A stretch of 64,000 nucleotides of DNA from Verrucomicrobiota bacterium (GCA_030601755.1 JAUWBF010000010.1:1-64000); one strand, 5' to 3'. Counted from the stretch's first letter, positions 52,301-61,716 are shown. Translations and numbers: made by a program. Notes: generated by a model not told the origin, from the sequence alone.

Positions 52301-52948
52301 TCACGGCTCCATCATGGGCCGGGTAAACATCTCCTCGGTCAACGTCACCGGCTCGCCGGTCAATGTGCCGTAGATCACCCTGCGCCCGTCGATCAACTCC
52401 ACCTCGAATCCATGGGGCGGCACGGAGGCGACCGTCCCGGCAGGACCTCGGTGAAAAATATCAACGAACCCCGTGACCGTCTTCACCACCACATGGTGCG
52501 AAACCGACGCCTCCACGTTGTCCGCGTCACCCGCCAGATCCAACGTGGACACGCGGCGCAACAACTTGCCATCTCGATAGAGTTCAAACGCCAAAGCCTC
52601 GTCTGACGCCTTCCTGCCACGAGGCCAGCCGCCCATGCGAGCCACCACCAAGGCACCCTCGCTCCACGCCATGTAGAGCCTTGGCGCATACCATTCGAAA
52701 ACGTGGACCAGTCGCTCACCCTCGTGGTCGGCCAGCCAGATCCGCGTGGTGCCCGCCCCTCGGTCGGCAGACTTCGCGGACATGGAGGGCACACTCTTGG
52801 CATACCAAGCCCCCCATGCCGAAATGCGAACCGAAGGAGACGCCTCATCATCGGCCCGCGCGTCGGCCACGCCGCATACCACCGACAGTAAACACAACCG
52901 CGCCAACACCCCGCGCAGACGCCTCAAGTTTGCACCGATATCGACCAT
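52301..52948 (-). CDS. Exported protein of unknown function
   Basis: The 215-aa product begins with a plausible signal peptide (RGVLARLCLLSVVCGVADARA). The mature part is beta-rich and ends GEPVTLTEEMFTRPMMEP. No family is recognised. ATG at 52948 is preferred to a start at 53065, which would run under the upstream region of the EIIA gene. It is transcribed against all its neighbours, and codon use looks less extreme in GC than around it. Confidence 0.5.
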   Translation of the reverse strand: MVDIGANLRRLRGVLARLCLLSVVCGVADARADDEASPSVRISAWGAWYAKSVPSMSAKSADRGAGTTRIWLADHEGERLVHVFEWYAPRLYMAWSEGALVVARMGGWPRGRKASDEALAFELYRDGKLLRRVSTLDLAGDADNVEASVSHHVVVKTVTGFVDIFHRGPAGTVASVPPHGFEVELIDGRRVIYGTLTGEPVTLTEEMFTRPMMEP

Positions 52949-53082
52949 GACCTCCGGTGCGTCGGCCGAATTCAAAACGCAAGGAAACAATCCCGCGAAC
53001 GCGGACACTCGGGGCTTGCCAAGGCCGACGCGCGGGCGTGCGTTGGGCGTTCCTGCAAACGTCAACCGACCACCCGTTTCGC

Positions 53083-53553
53083 ATGCCTGTTCGCCTTGCC
53101 CAACTCCTCGATCCCTCCCGCATCAAGCTGGAGGTGCGCAACACCCGCCGCACCGCCGCTCTGAACGAGGTCTCGCGATTGTTGGACGGCCACCCCGACG
53201 TGGCCAACTACCAAGGTTTCTACAACGAGCTCCTCGCCCGCGACCGGCTCGACACCACCTGCCTAGGCAACGAGATCGCCCTGCCCCACGCCCGCACCGA
53301 GCACGTGAAGAAGATCGTGCTCGCCGTCGGCCGCAGCGCCAAGGGCGTGCACTTCGAGAAGGACGACCAAAACGTGCGCCTCATGTTCGTGCTCGGCACC
53401 CCCAAGTCCAACCCCACCGACTACCTCCAGGTCGTCAGCACGCTCTGCAAGATCTTCAAGGACCCCGCCAACCGCGAGGCCCTGCTCACCGCCGAGACCC
53501 CGGAGGCCTTTGTCGAGGCTCTCGCGGCCGCTGAGCAGGCGCTCGTCAAGTAA
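53083..53553 (+). CDS. PTS EIIA (type 2, fructose/nitrogen-like)
   Basis: The 156-aa protein is a single EIIA-2 domain. The phospho-acceptor is His69 in GNEIALPHARTEHVKK. No EIIB, EIIC, EI or HPr gene is adjacent, and a stand-alone EIIA often has a regulatory role (PtsN-like). ATG at 53083 begins the domain. It precedes two corA genes by 67 bp on the same strand; PtsN-type proteins do control cation transport in some bacteria, so a link is possible. Confidence 0.88.
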   Translation: MPVRLAQLLDPSRIKLEVRNTRRTAALNEVSRLLDGHPDVANYQGFYNELLARDRLDTTCLGNEIALPHARTEHVKKIVLAVGRSAKGVHFEKDDQNVRLMFVLGTPKSNPTDYLQVVSTLCKIFKDPANREALLTAETPEAFVEALAAAEQALVK

Positions 53554-53620
53554 GGTCCGCCGCGAGCTTCCGGCCTTGCCGAGGCCGGCTCCGCGGGCAA
53601 CATGCGCCTCTCCACGGCGC

Positions 53621-54589
53621 ATGATCCATTCCTTCATCTTCAGCGACGGCAAACTGGCGGGACGCGACCTCGAGCTCGAGGCCCTCCGGCTCGTGCGCGC
53701 AGACAAGGGTCTCTACCTCTGGATCGATCTCGACCACCCCACCGACGAGGAGATCCGCGACGTGCTCGAGGGCATCTTCAAGTTTCACCCCCTCGCCATC
53801 GAGGACTGCGTTACCCCCAGCTCGCTGCCCAAGGTCGAGGACTACGAGGACTACCTCTTCCTCGTCGCCCACGCGGTCGACTTCACCCGCCGCGAGGAGT
53901 TTCACACCGCCGAGCTGAACCTGTTTCTCGGCAAGGATTTTCTGGTCACCTTTCACCGCTCGCCGCTCAAGTCCGTGCAGTCCGTCATCGACCGCTGCGC
54001 CAAGTCCCACGGCGTCGTCGCCCGCGGCCCCGACCGTCTCGCGCACCTCGTGCTCGACGCCATGGTCGACAACTACAAGCCCGTCACCGACGACCTGCGC
54101 GTCGAGCTCGACCAGATCGAGGAGACCGTGCTCGACGCCGAGGACGAGAACCTCACCGAGCGCCTGCTCGAGGTGCGCGCCGAGATCAACCACCTGCGCC
54201 AAGTCGTGCGTCCGCAGCGCGAGATGATCCACCGCCTCGCCCACGGCGAGTCCAAGCTCATCCGCTCGGTCATGCTCCCCTACTTCCGCGACCTTCGCGA
54301 CAACCTCGTGCGCATCGAGGAAACCGCCACCACCTACTCGGACCAGTTGCTCATCTCGTTCGACCTCTACCTGAGCAAGTCCGACTTCAAGGCCAACGAG
54401 GGCATCAAGGTTCTCACCGCCCTCACCGCGCTCAGCCTGCCGGCCACCATCATCGGCACCTGGTATGGCATGAACTTCGCGCGCATGCCCGAGCTCGACT
54501 CGCCGCTCGGCTATCCGGCCGCGTTCTTCGTGACCGTCGTGCTCACCTTCCTCGTCTACCGCTGGTGCAAGCGCCGGCGCATGATCTGA
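53621..54589 (+). CDS. corA: CorA-family Mg2+/Co2+ channel (copy 1)
   Basis: The 322-aa protein has the long cytoplasmic N-terminal domain (about 1-255) and two C-terminal helices. The first helix ends in the selectivity motif WYGMNF (about 289-294), as needed for magnesium conduction. ATG at 53621 is supported by alignment with copy 2, which starts the same way (TLVYRD / SFIFSD). It is followed by copy 2 after 19 bp. Confidence 0.93.
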   Translation: MIHSFIFSDGKLAGRDLELEALRLVRADKGLYLWIDLDHPTDEEIRDVLEGIFKFHPLAIEDCVTPSSLPKVEDYEDYLFLVAHAVDFTRREEFHTAELNLFLGKDFLVTFHRSPLKSVQSVIDRCAKSHGVVARGPDRLAHLVLDAMVDNYKPVTDDLRVELDQIEETVLDAEDENLTERLLEVRAEINHLRQVVRPQREMIHRLAHGESKLIRSVMLPYFRDLRDNLVRIEETATTYSDQLLISFDLYLSKSDFKANEGIKVLTALTALSLPATIIGTWYGMNFARMPELDSPLGYPAAFFVTVVLTFLVYRWCKRRRMI

Positions 54590-54608
54590 CCGCGGCGCAG
54601 CCGTCCCC

Positions 54609-55580
54609 ATGATCACCACGCTCGTCTATCGCGACCATCGCCTCGCCGGCCACAATCCGCCGGTGGAGTCGCTCGCGTCGTTGCGCGCCGAGCCCGGCGT
54701 CATGCTCTGGCTCGACCTCTCCGCGCCCACGCCGGAGGAGATCAACCTGGTGCTCGAGCAGCTCTTCGCCTTTCACCCGCTCATCATAGAAGACTGCACG
54801 GTCGACAACCCGTTCCCGAAGCTGGAGTTCTACGAGGACCACCTGTTCCTCGTGATGCACGCGGTCGACTATTCGAAGACCGACAAGTTCACGACGACCG
54901 AACTCGACGTGATGCTCGGGAAAAACTTCCTCGTCACCTTTCACCGCGAGCCGCTGCGCGCCGTGCAGACCGTGATCGAGCGCTACCAGCGGATGCCCGG
55001 CACGCTCGTGCGCGGCCCCGACCGCCTCGCCCACACGCTGCTCGACCAGATCGTCGAGGCCTACAAACCCGCCCTCAACGAGCTGCGCGACGACCTCGAG
55101 ACCATCGAGGAGGACGTGCTCCGCCACGTGGCCGCCGACGAGTTGTTTCCCCGCATCGTCGACCTGCGCAAGGAGCTCGCCCAGCTCCGCCAGATCGTGC
55201 GCCCGCAGCACCAGATCGTGGCCGAGCTGGCGCAGGGCAAGGCCCGCCTCATCCGCCCCGTGATCCTGCCCTACCTGCGCGACCTCGCGGAGGACTTGGG
55301 CCGCATCGAGGCCCAGGCCGTGTCGTGGGCCGAGCAGTTGATTTTGTCGTTCCGCGTCTATCTCAACAAGAACAGCCACGAGGCCAACGAGGGCATCCGT
55401 ATCCTCACGGCCATTACGGCGCTGACGCTGCCGCCATTCATCCTCGCCGGCTGGTATGGCATGAACTTCCGCCACATGCCCGAGCTGGCCCACGGCACGG
55501 GTTATCCGATCGTCGGCGCGCTGATGGTCGCCAGCACGACCGGCATGTTTCTGCTGCTGAAGAAAAAGGGCTGGCTGTAG
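54609..55580 (+). CDS. corA: CorA-family Mg2+/Co2+ channel (copy 2)
   Basis: The 323-aa protein is a clear paralogue of the previous gene: same length, shared FHPLIIEDC / FHPLAIEDC, RGPDRLAHTLLD / RGPDRLAHLVLD, and the channel motif WYGMNFRHMPEL. The two probably arose by an old tandem duplication, since they differ throughout. They could form mixed pentamers or serve different ions or conditions. The downstream 180 bp contains a perfect 23-bp inverted repeat. Confidence 0.93.
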   Translation: MITTLVYRDHRLAGHNPPVESLASLRAEPGVMLWLDLSAPTPEEINLVLEQLFAFHPLIIEDCTVDNPFPKLEFYEDHLFLVMHAVDYSKTDKFTTTELDVMLGKNFLVTFHREPLRAVQTVIERYQRMPGTLVRGPDRLAHTLLDQIVEAYKPALNELRDDLETIEEDVLRHVAADELFPRIVDLRKELAQLRQIVRPQHQIVAELAQGKARLIRPVILPYLRDLAEDLGRIEAQAVSWAEQLILSFRVYLNKNSHEANEGIRILTAITALTLPPFILAGWYGMNFRHMPELAHGTGYPIVGALMVASTTGMFLLLKKKGWL

Positions 55581-55623
55581 GGCGGGGGTGGCATCGCGAG
55601 CCAAGTCGCCTTCGTCCGGAAAT

Positions 55624-55685
55624 AGTAGCGCAGGCTTCCAGCCTGCATTTTGTGAAATGACGGCAGGCTGGAAGCCTGCGCTACT
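55624..55685. repeat. Perfect 23-bp inverted repeat (type C)
   Basis: The left arm 55624-55646 begins AGTAGCGCAGGCTTCCAG. The right arm 55663-55685 is its exact reverse complement, with a 16-base loop. Each arm also contains an inner GCAGGCT/AGCCTGC palindrome. A half-site related to it (GGCAGGATGCCTGCGCTAC) lies in R1 near 43173-43191. It sits in the 180-bp gap before the exchanger gene and could also act as a terminator for the corA pair. Confidence 0.85.
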
Positions 55686-55760
55686 TGAAGACTGCGTGCC
55701 TTGATCGCGCGTCCGCGGTCGTTGACAGGACGGCGCGGCGCTCCGCAACATCGGCGGCTT

Positions 55761-56705
55761 ATGAATCCCTGGCTTTCCCTCGCGCTCGGACTGGGCGTGC
55801 TGACCTTTGGCGCGGATCTGCTGGTGCGCGGCGGCGCGAGCCTCGCGCTGCGCCTCGGCCTGACCCCGCTGGTGATCGGCCTGACGGTGATCGCCTTCGG
55901 CACGAGCGCGCCCGAGCTGGCCGTGAGCCTCAAGGCCGCGCTCGACGGCAACGGCGCCATCTCGGTGGGCAACGTCATCGGCTCCAACATCTGCAACATC
56001 GCCCTGATCCTCGGTCTGTGCTCGCTCATCACGCCGGTGCAGACCACGCGGCAGATCGTGCGCCGCGAGATCCCGTTGATGCTCGCCGCCACCGCGCTGG
56101 GCGTGGTGTTCCTGCTCGACGGCATGGTGAGCCGCGTCGAGGGCGGGATCTTCGTCGCCTCGCTGGTCGGCTATCTGGTCTTCACGGTGTGGCAGGCGCG
56201 CCGCGACGCCGCCGCGGCGGCCGCCGCGCTGGGCGACGAGTTGCCGCCGAAGAAGCCGTTGTTCGTGAGCATCTGGTTCATCATCGGCGGCCTGATCGGC
56301 CTGGTCTGGGGCGCGGACCGCTTCGTGACCGGCGCGGTCCTGATCGCCGAGGCCTGGGGCATGAACCAGATCGTGATCGGCCTGACGATCGTGGCCGTGG
56401 GCACCAGCCTGCCGGAACTGGCGACGTCGGTGATGGCGGCGATCCGCAAGGAGTCCGACATGGCGGTGGGCAACATCGTCGGTTCAAACATCTTCAACCT
56501 GCTGTGCATCCTCGGCCTGACGGCGTTGGTCCGGCCGATCCAAAACTTCTCGTTGTCGCCGGTGGACCTGATCGTCATGGGCGCGGTCTCGCTGGCGCTG
56601 TGGCCCTTGGCGGCGAGCGGCGGACGCATCTCGCGCACGGAGGGCGGAGTGTTGCTGGCGGTCTACGTCGGCTACACGACGTGGCTGGTCATGCAGGCGG
56701 CCTGA
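55761..56705 (+). CDS. Ca2+/Na+ antiporter of the CaCA family (YrbG-like)
   Basis: The 314-aa membrane protein has two inverted alpha-repeats: IAFGTSAPELAVSLKAAL with VGNVIGSNICN, and VAVGTSLPELATSVMAAI with VGNIVGSNIFN. These acidic G(T)S.PE and GSN motifs bind cations. The central loop (about 150-170) is Ala-rich. It exchanges sodium (or proton) for calcium. ATG at 55761 is used. No partner gene is needed. Confidence 0.93.
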   Translation: MNPWLSLALGLGVLTFGADLLVRGGASLALRLGLTPLVIGLTVIAFGTSAPELAVSLKAALDGNGAISVGNVIGSNICNIALILGLCSLITPVQTTRQIVRREIPLMLAATALGVVFLLDGMVSRVEGGIFVASLVGYLVFTVWQARRDAAAAAAALGDELPPKKPLFVSIWFIIGGLIGLVWGADRFVTGAVLIAEAWGMNQIVIGLTIVAVGTSLPELATSVMAAIRKESDMAVGNIVGSNIFNLLCILGLTALVRPIQNFSLSPVDLIVMGAVSLALWPLAASGGRISRTEGGVLLAVYVGYTTWLVMQAA

Positions 56706-56762
56706 GCGCGGGCGGACCGGCGGGTTTGGTTTTTTGTTTTTGGAAAAGGCGGACTCCGACCC

Positions 56763-57440
56763 ATGCCACGCGCGCTGATCTTCGACTTTGACGGACTGAT
56801 CGTCGACACCGAGACCGCGATCATCGACGCGTGGGAGGCCATGCACCGCGAGGACGGTCTCGCCTGCGACCGCGCGGTGCTGCACCGGCTGGTGGGCAGC
56901 GTGGACGTGGCGGCCGACATCTGGCTCGCGTATCCGGCGAACCATGACAGGGCGGCGTTGGAGGAGCGTTACCGGCTGGCGGCGCGGGCGCTCACGCTGG
57001 CGCAGCCGATCCTGCCGGGCGTGCGGGAGCTGATCGTGGAGGCGCGCGCGGCGGGGCTGCGCATCGGGCTGGCGTCCAACTCGAGCCACGCGCACGTGGA
57101 GGGCCACCTGGCGCACCGCGGCTTGCTGGAGTTGTTCGACCACATCGCCTGCCGCGACGACGTGGCGGTGGGCAAGCCCGCGCCCGACGTCTATCTGGCG
57201 GCGCTGGCGGGGCTGGGCGTGGAGGCGCGCGACGCGGTGGCGTTCGAGGATTCGAGCCTCGGTCACCTGGCGGCGCACCGGGCGGGGCTGCGCGTGGTGG
57301 TGGTGCCCAATCCGTCGACGGCGCACGATGTTTTCCCGCATGCGACGTGGCGGCGGGACTCGCTGGCGGGGTTTACCCTGGAGGGTCTGCGGGCGTTGGC
57401 GGCGGGTCTGGCGGCCGGCGTGAAGGGGCCGGCGGCGTGA
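56763..57440 (+). CDS. HAD-superfamily phosphatase (subfamily IA, PGM-like)
   Basis: The 225-aa product has motif I IFDFDGLIVDTETA, motif II LASNSSHAHV, motif III Lys in VGKPAPDVY and motif IV AFEDSSLGHLAAHRAG. The cap domain is alpha-helical, as in beta-phosphoglucomutases and small sugar phosphatases. Substrate is unknown. It stands 57 bp after the exchanger gene. Confidence 0.88.
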   Translation: MPRALIFDFDGLIVDTETAIIDAWEAMHREDGLACDRAVLHRLVGSVDVAADIWLAYPANHDRAALEERYRLAARALTLAQPILPGVRELIVEARAAGLRIGLASNSSHAHVEGHLAHRGLLELFDHIACRDDVAVGKPAPDVYLAALAGLGVEARDAVAFEDSSLGHLAAHRAGLRVVVVPNPSTAHDVFPHATWRRDSLAGFTLEGLRALAAGLAAGVKGPAA

Positions 57441-57494
57441 CCGCCGCCGCTACGGGACAGGGCGGCGGAGGGGGCTAGGTTTTCGCTTTCCGCG

Positions 57495-59027
57495 GTGGGG
57501 CAATCCGTTTTGCTGCGAGTCGTGTCCACTTCCCCTTACAAACCGGCGGCGACGGCCCCGGGTCGCCAGGTATTGCAGGCGTTTCGCGGCGATGTTCGCA
57601 CCGGGGTGCCGCTGCACCCGCTCGAGCTGACGCTGGTCGTGGTCGCGGCGTTGCAGCTGTGTTTGGTGCCGTGGTTTTTCGGCGGCATGGTGGCGTGGGC
57701 GCAATGGACCGCGCTGGGGTTGGCCGCCGTGGCGATGGCCGTGGCGGCGCGGCGGCGCGTTTATGAGGGCGAATACACGCGCGAGGGCAGCTACGTGTTG
57801 CTGACGTTGCCGCGGTTGTGGCGCTTCCCGGTGTTTTGGCTGGGGCTGGGCTTTTTCGCCTACATCACGATCCAGGGGCTGAACCCGTCGCACGTGCGCA
57901 TGAGCGACGAGCGCGGCTGGTGGATGGAGCCGGTCGGGCACATCGGCTGGCTGCCCAGCGGCATGGGCGGGCCGTTCGCGGAGATGAACGCGTGGCGCGT
58001 TCTGGTGATGCTCGGCGCGCCGTGGCTGCTGGTCTGCGCGCTGTGGATCGGGTTGACGCGCCGCACCGCGATCATGGCGTTGGTCACCGCGCTCGTGGCC
58101 AACGGCACGGTGCTGGCGTTGATCGGGATTTTGCAAAAGGGCACGGGCGCGAGGGAGATCCTTTGGCATTACCCGGTGCGCTGGGGCTACTTCGTGGCGA
58201 CCATCGTCTACAAGAACCACGCGGGGGCGTTTTTCTACCTGATCCTCACCTTCGCGGCGGCGCTGCTGATGTGGCACGCCCGGCGCGGCACGCTCACTCT
58301 GACCAAGACCAGCCCGGCGCCGATCTGGGCGTTTTGCGCGGCCATCCTCGCCACGGTGGTCATCCTGAGCAACTCCAAGGGCGCGATCCTGCTGATGCTC
58401 GCCTACCTGGCGGTGTGCCTGTTCGGGTTTCTCACGTGGGTGTTCACGGAGGACCGCGACGGGGCCAGCCGCGGGCAGGCGCTGGTGGCGTGCGGGCTCC
58501 TGGCGGCGTTCATCGCGGGCGGCGGTTACTTTCTGCGGTTGGACAAGCCGTTCGAGCGCGTGCAGGCGATGATCGAGCAACGCGAGGAAAACGTCTCCGT
58601 GCGCAGCCGTCTGATCGTCGCCCAAGCCACCGCCGAGATGGCCCGCGACCAACTCTGGACCGGCTGGGGCGCGGGCGGTTTCCAACACTATTTTCCCGTT
58701 TACCAACGCAACTACGAGGAACTGCAACCCAAGCCCCGCCAGCGCCCCCAGTTCTGGCGACACGCGCACAACGACTACCTGCAAAGCCTCGCCGAATACG
58801 GCATCATAGGCCTGCTCTTCCCGGCCGCGACGCTCGTGTGGTGGTTGAGCAAGCTCTGGCGTGCGCAGGCCTACCGCCGCCCCGTGATCCTGCTGCTGGT
58901 GGGCGGATTGGCGCTGGTGGCGATCCACGCGTGGTTTGATTTCCAAATGCAATGTCCCGCCGTGCTCGCCACCTGGTGCGCCGGCTGGGTGCTCGCCACC
59001 CGCTGGGCCGAAACCGAACGCGCCTGA
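57495..59027 (+). CDS. O-antigen ligase / Wzy-family membrane protein
   Basis: The 510-aa protein has about 11-12 hydrophobic helices and the Wzy_C/WaaL-type periplasmic loop followed by RHAHNDYLQSLAEYGIIGLL. Family members join or polymerise polysaccharide on lipid carriers at the periplasmic face. GTG at 57495 is chosen because of a G-rich stretch upstream; GTG at 57522 is an alternative. It is immediately followed by a WecG-type glycosyltransferase gene, so both probably make a surface polymer. Confidence 0.85.
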   Translation: MGQSVLLRVVSTSPYKPAATAPGRQVLQAFRGDVRTGVPLHPLELTLVVVAALQLCLVPWFFGGMVAWAQWTALGLAAVAMAVAARRRVYEGEYTREGSYVLLTLPRLWRFPVFWLGLGFFAYITIQGLNPSHVRMSDERGWWMEPVGHIGWLPSGMGGPFAEMNAWRVLVMLGAPWLLVCALWIGLTRRTAIMALVTALVANGTVLALIGILQKGTGAREILWHYPVRWGYFVATIVYKNHAGAFFYLILTFAAALLMWHARRGTLTLTKTSPAPIWAFCAAILATVVILSNSKGAILLMLAYLAVCLFGFLTWVFTEDRDGASRGQALVACGLLAAFIAGGGYFLRLDKPFERVQAMIEQREENVSVRSRLIVAQATAEMARDQLWTGWGAGGFQHYFPVYQRNYEELQPKPRQRPQFWRHAHNDYLQSLAEYGIIGLLFPAATLVWWLSKLWRAQAYRRPVILLLVGGLALVAIHAWFDFQMQCPAVLATWCAGWVLATRWAETERA

Positions 59028-59855
59028 ATGCCCACCGACACCACGCCGCCCGCCACCGCCATGTCCGCGCCCGCCGACACCAACCGCCCGACACGCCGCG
59101 TGCTTGGCGTCGATTTCCACGTCGGCACGCTCGAGCAGGCCGTTAACCACGCCCTCGCCGGCGGACTGATGGTCGCTCCCTCCGCGCCCGGGCTGGCCAT
59201 GGACCTCGTCAAGTCCCCCTCCTACCGCCGCGCGCTCACCACGGCCGACCTCGCCATCACCGACTCCGGGTTCATGGTCATGCTCTGGCGGCTCTTCACC
59301 GGGGAAAAACTGCCCCGCCAGTCCGGCCTGCTCTTCATCCGCGCCGTGCTCGCCCGCGAGGACCTCAAGGCTCCCGGTGCCATCTTCTGGGTCATGCCCT
59401 CCGCCGAGGAGGACGCGCGCAACCGCGCCTGGCTCACCGCGCAGGGCTTCGCCGTCACGCCTGACGACGTGCACATCGCCCCGCGCTACCCCGCCACCGG
59501 CGACATCGACGACCCCGAGCTCGTGCAAAAGATCACCGCCCGCTCACCCCGCCTCGTCGTGCTCGGCATCGGCGGCGGCGTGCAGGAACGCCTCGGCCTG
59601 CACCTGCGCGACGCCCTGCGCCCGCAACACCCAGGCATCCTCTGCATCGGCGCGGCCATCGCCTTCGTCACCGGCGGCCAGACCAACATCCCGCCCTGGG
59701 CCGACCGGCTCGTGCTCGGCTGGCTCTTTCGCCTGTTATCGTCGCCGCGCAAGTTCTGGCGCCGCTACTACGAAGCCTTCGCGCTCGCCCCGCTGCTCTG
59801 GCGTTGCCGCGACCGCCTGCCCGGCCCCGACCGCCGGCCCATGCCCGTTACTTAG
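59028..59855 (+). CDS. WecG/TagA/CpsF-family glycosyltransferase (GT26)
   Basis: The 275-aa protein shows the GT26 signature: LGVDFHVGTLEQAVNHALAG, TTADLAITDSGFMVMLWRLF, and GIGGGVQERLGLHLRDALRP near the end, followed by LGWLFRLLSSPRKFWRRYY. It transfers a sugar to a lipid-linked acceptor. The conserved DG after the acceptor loop reads DS here (ITDSG). It begins right at the stop of the ligase gene; ATG at 59061 is also possible. Confidence 0.88.
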   Translation: MPTDTTPPATAMSAPADTNRPTRRVLGVDFHVGTLEQAVNHALAGGLMVAPSAPGLAMDLVKSPSYRRALTTADLAITDSGFMVMLWRLFTGEKLPRQSGLLFIRAVLAREDLKAPGAIFWVMPSAEEDARNRAWLTAQGFAVTPDDVHIAPRYPATGDIDDPELVQKITARSPRLVVLGIGGGVQERLGLHLRDALRPQHPGILCIGAAIAFVTGGQTNIPPWADRLVLGWLFRLLSSPRKFWRRYYEAFALAPLLWRCRDRLPGPDRRPMPVT

Positions 59856-59896
59856 CGCTGGACCACCGGCGCGCGCTCACGGTTAATCGCCGTCCC

Positions 59897-60679
59897 ATGG
59901 GCAGCACCGTTTTCACCATCGCAAATCAAAAGGGCGGCGTCGGCAAAACCACCACCGCGGTCAACCTCGCCGCCGCGCTCGCGGAGAAGAAGGTCCACAC
60001 CCTCCTCATCGACCTCGATCCGCAGGCCAACGCCACCAGCGCCATCGGCGTCGAGAAGCAGGAGGGCCGCAGCCTCTACGGCCCCCTCCGCGGCGAGGGC
60101 ACCGCACTGGAGATGATCACCCCGACCTCCATCGAGCACCTCGCGCTCATTCCCTCCGAGGAGGACCTCGCCGCCGCCGAGATCGAGATCGCCCAATCGG
60201 AGAACTACCTCACGAAACTCTCCTCCGTGCTCGCCCCCGTGAAGGAGACCGGCGGCTACAAGGCCATCATCATCGACTGCCCCCCGTCCATGGGCATGCT
60301 CTCGATGAACAGCCTCGCCGCGGCCGACCACCTCATCATCGCGCTCCAGTGCGAATACATGGCCCTCGAAGGCCTCGGCCAGATCCTGCGCAACCTCGAG
60401 CGCATCCGCGAGGCCGGCGTCAACTCCGCCCTCGATCTGGGCGGCGTCGTCATGACCATGTTCGACGTGCGCACCAACCTCTCCCGGCAAGTCGTCGAGG
60501 AGGTCAAGTCGCACCTGCCCGACAAGATCTTCGACACCGTCATCCCGCGCACCGTGCGCCTCTCCGAGGCCCCCAGCTTCGGCAAGACCATCTTCGCCTA
60601 CGACCCGCTCTCGCCCGGCGCCACCGCCTACAAGAACCTCGCCAAGGAGGTCATCGCCCGCTTCGGCCTTAAAAAGTAG
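59897..60679 (+). CDS. parA: ParA/Soj-family ATPase
   Basis: The 260-aa protein has the deviant Walker A KGGVGKTTTAVNLA, DLDPQANATSAIG, and IIDCPPSMGMLSMNSL, as in chromosomal ParA/Soj. These ATPases segregate or position DNA, and some position polysaccharide or chemotaxis machines. No parB is adjacent. ATG at 59897 starts the fold directly. It follows surface-polymer genes by 41 bp, so a role in placing that machinery is possible. A hairpin CGCCTGC-TT-GCAGGCG (60682-60697) lies just after the stop. Confidence 0.92.
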   Translation: MGSTVFTIANQKGGVGKTTTAVNLAAALAEKKVHTLLIDLDPQANATSAIGVEKQEGRSLYGPLRGEGTALEMITPTSIEHLALIPSEEDLAAAEIEIAQSENYLTKLSSVLAPVKETGGYKAIIIDCPPSMGMLSMNSLAAADHLIIALQCEYMALEGLGQILRNLERIREAGVNSALDLGGVVMTMFDVRTNLSRQVVEEVKSHLPDKIFDTVIPRTVRLSEAPSFGKTIFAYDPLSPGATAYKNLAKEVIARFGLKK

Positions 60680-60712
60680 GCCGCCTGCTTGCAGGCGCAC
60701 CCCGTCGGAAAC

Positions 60713-60805
60713 TCAACGCAAAGACGCCACGGCGCGGAGGACGCAAAGTGATGCCGGCACACAATCCTCCCCACGACCTTTACGCCTTCGCGCCTTTGCG
60801 TTAAA
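60713..60805. repeat. Type D repeat, copy 1 (about 93 bp, inverted ends)
   Basis: It starts TCAACGCAAAGACGCC and ends GCGCCTTTGCGTTAAA, so the ends are inverted copies of one another. It lies in the 203-bp gap between parA and the first permease gene. Similar units are at 61717 and 63423. Confidence 0.85.
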
Positions 60806-60882
60806 ACTCCGTCCCTCGCTTCCGTAATCCGACCTGAATCCTCGGTCCTCCGACCTCCGTCATCCCGTCCGCCGCCCCGCCC

Positions 60883-61695
60883 GTGTTCGCCGTCCTCGCC
60901 AAATACCGCCACGTCTTCCTCGTCGGCCTGCAGAACAACCTCGTTTACCGGTGGAACTTCGCCATCCGGGCCGGCTTCTCGCTGCTGCACCTCGCGTTCG
61001 TCTTCATCCTCTGGGGCGCGGCCTACGCGGGCCAGACCGACATCGGCGGCTTCGACCTGCGCGAGACGCTCACCTACTTCGTCACCGTGCTGATCCTCCA
61101 GTTTTTCATCAGCGCGATGAACGAGGACTACGAGGTCTCCGAGGAGATCCGCAACGGACTCATCAACCAGTTCCTGCTCAAACCCGTCAGCTACTTCGGC
61201 TACCGCCTCACGCTCTTCGCCTCGGCCCGCGCCGTGTCCGGCACGCTGGCCTTGGTGCCCATTTTGCTCGCCCTGCCGTTGATCGCCCCGCACCTCAGCC
61301 TGCCGCCGCTCGGCTGGACTTGGCTCGCCGCCGTGCCCGCGCTCATCCTGTCTGCGTTCATCCAGTTCACCATCGCCTACTGCTTCGGACTGCTGACCTT
61401 CTGGTTTCTGGAAATCCAGTCGTTTATCATCCTCTCGCTCGCGGTGGAGACCATCCTCGGCGGGCAGGTCTTCCCGCTCGACCTGTTGCCCGCCTGGCTG
61501 CACGACCTCTCGTCGTATTTGCCCTACTACTACATGATGTATTTCCCCGCCGCCATGCTCACCGGCCGCATCACCGAGCCCGCGCTGGCCGTGCAGGGGC
61601 TCGGCATGCAGCTCTTCTGGGCGGTCGCGCTCTTCGCCATCTGCCGCCTGCTCTGGACCCGCGGCCTACGCCGCCACACCGCCGTCGGCGGCTGA
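60883..61695 (+). CDS. ABC-2-type permease, subunit 1 (DUF990-like)
   Basis: The 270-aa membrane protein has about six helices and the pattern of ABC-2/DUF990 permeases (NLVYRWNFAIRAGFSLLHLA, then EEIRNGLINQFLLKPVSYFG and PLDLLPAWLHDLSSYLPYYY). Such proteins work in pairs with one ATPase to export lipids, sugars or peptides. The start is GTG at 60883. The second subunit follows after a 122-bp gap; no ATPase gene is seen. Confidence 0.85.
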   Translation: MFAVLAKYRHVFLVGLQNNLVYRWNFAIRAGFSLLHLAFVFILWGAAYAGQTDIGGFDLRETLTYFVTVLILQFFISAMNEDYEVSEEIRNGLINQFLLKPVSYFGYRLTLFASARAVSGTLALVPILLALPLIAPHLSLPPLGWTWLAAVPALILSAFIQFTIAYCFGLLTFWFLEIQSFIILSLAVETILGGQVFPLDLLPAWLHDLSSYLPYYYMMYFPAAMLTGRITEPALAVQGLGMQLFWAVALFAICRLLWTRGLRRHTAVGG

Positions 61696-61716
61696 ATCGG
61701 CCTCCCAATGCCTTTT

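Noticed and set aside
57450-59528. Long minus-strand open frame antisense to the ligase and WecG-type genes
   Set aside because: Arg/His/Gln/Gly-rich shadow translation without motifs.
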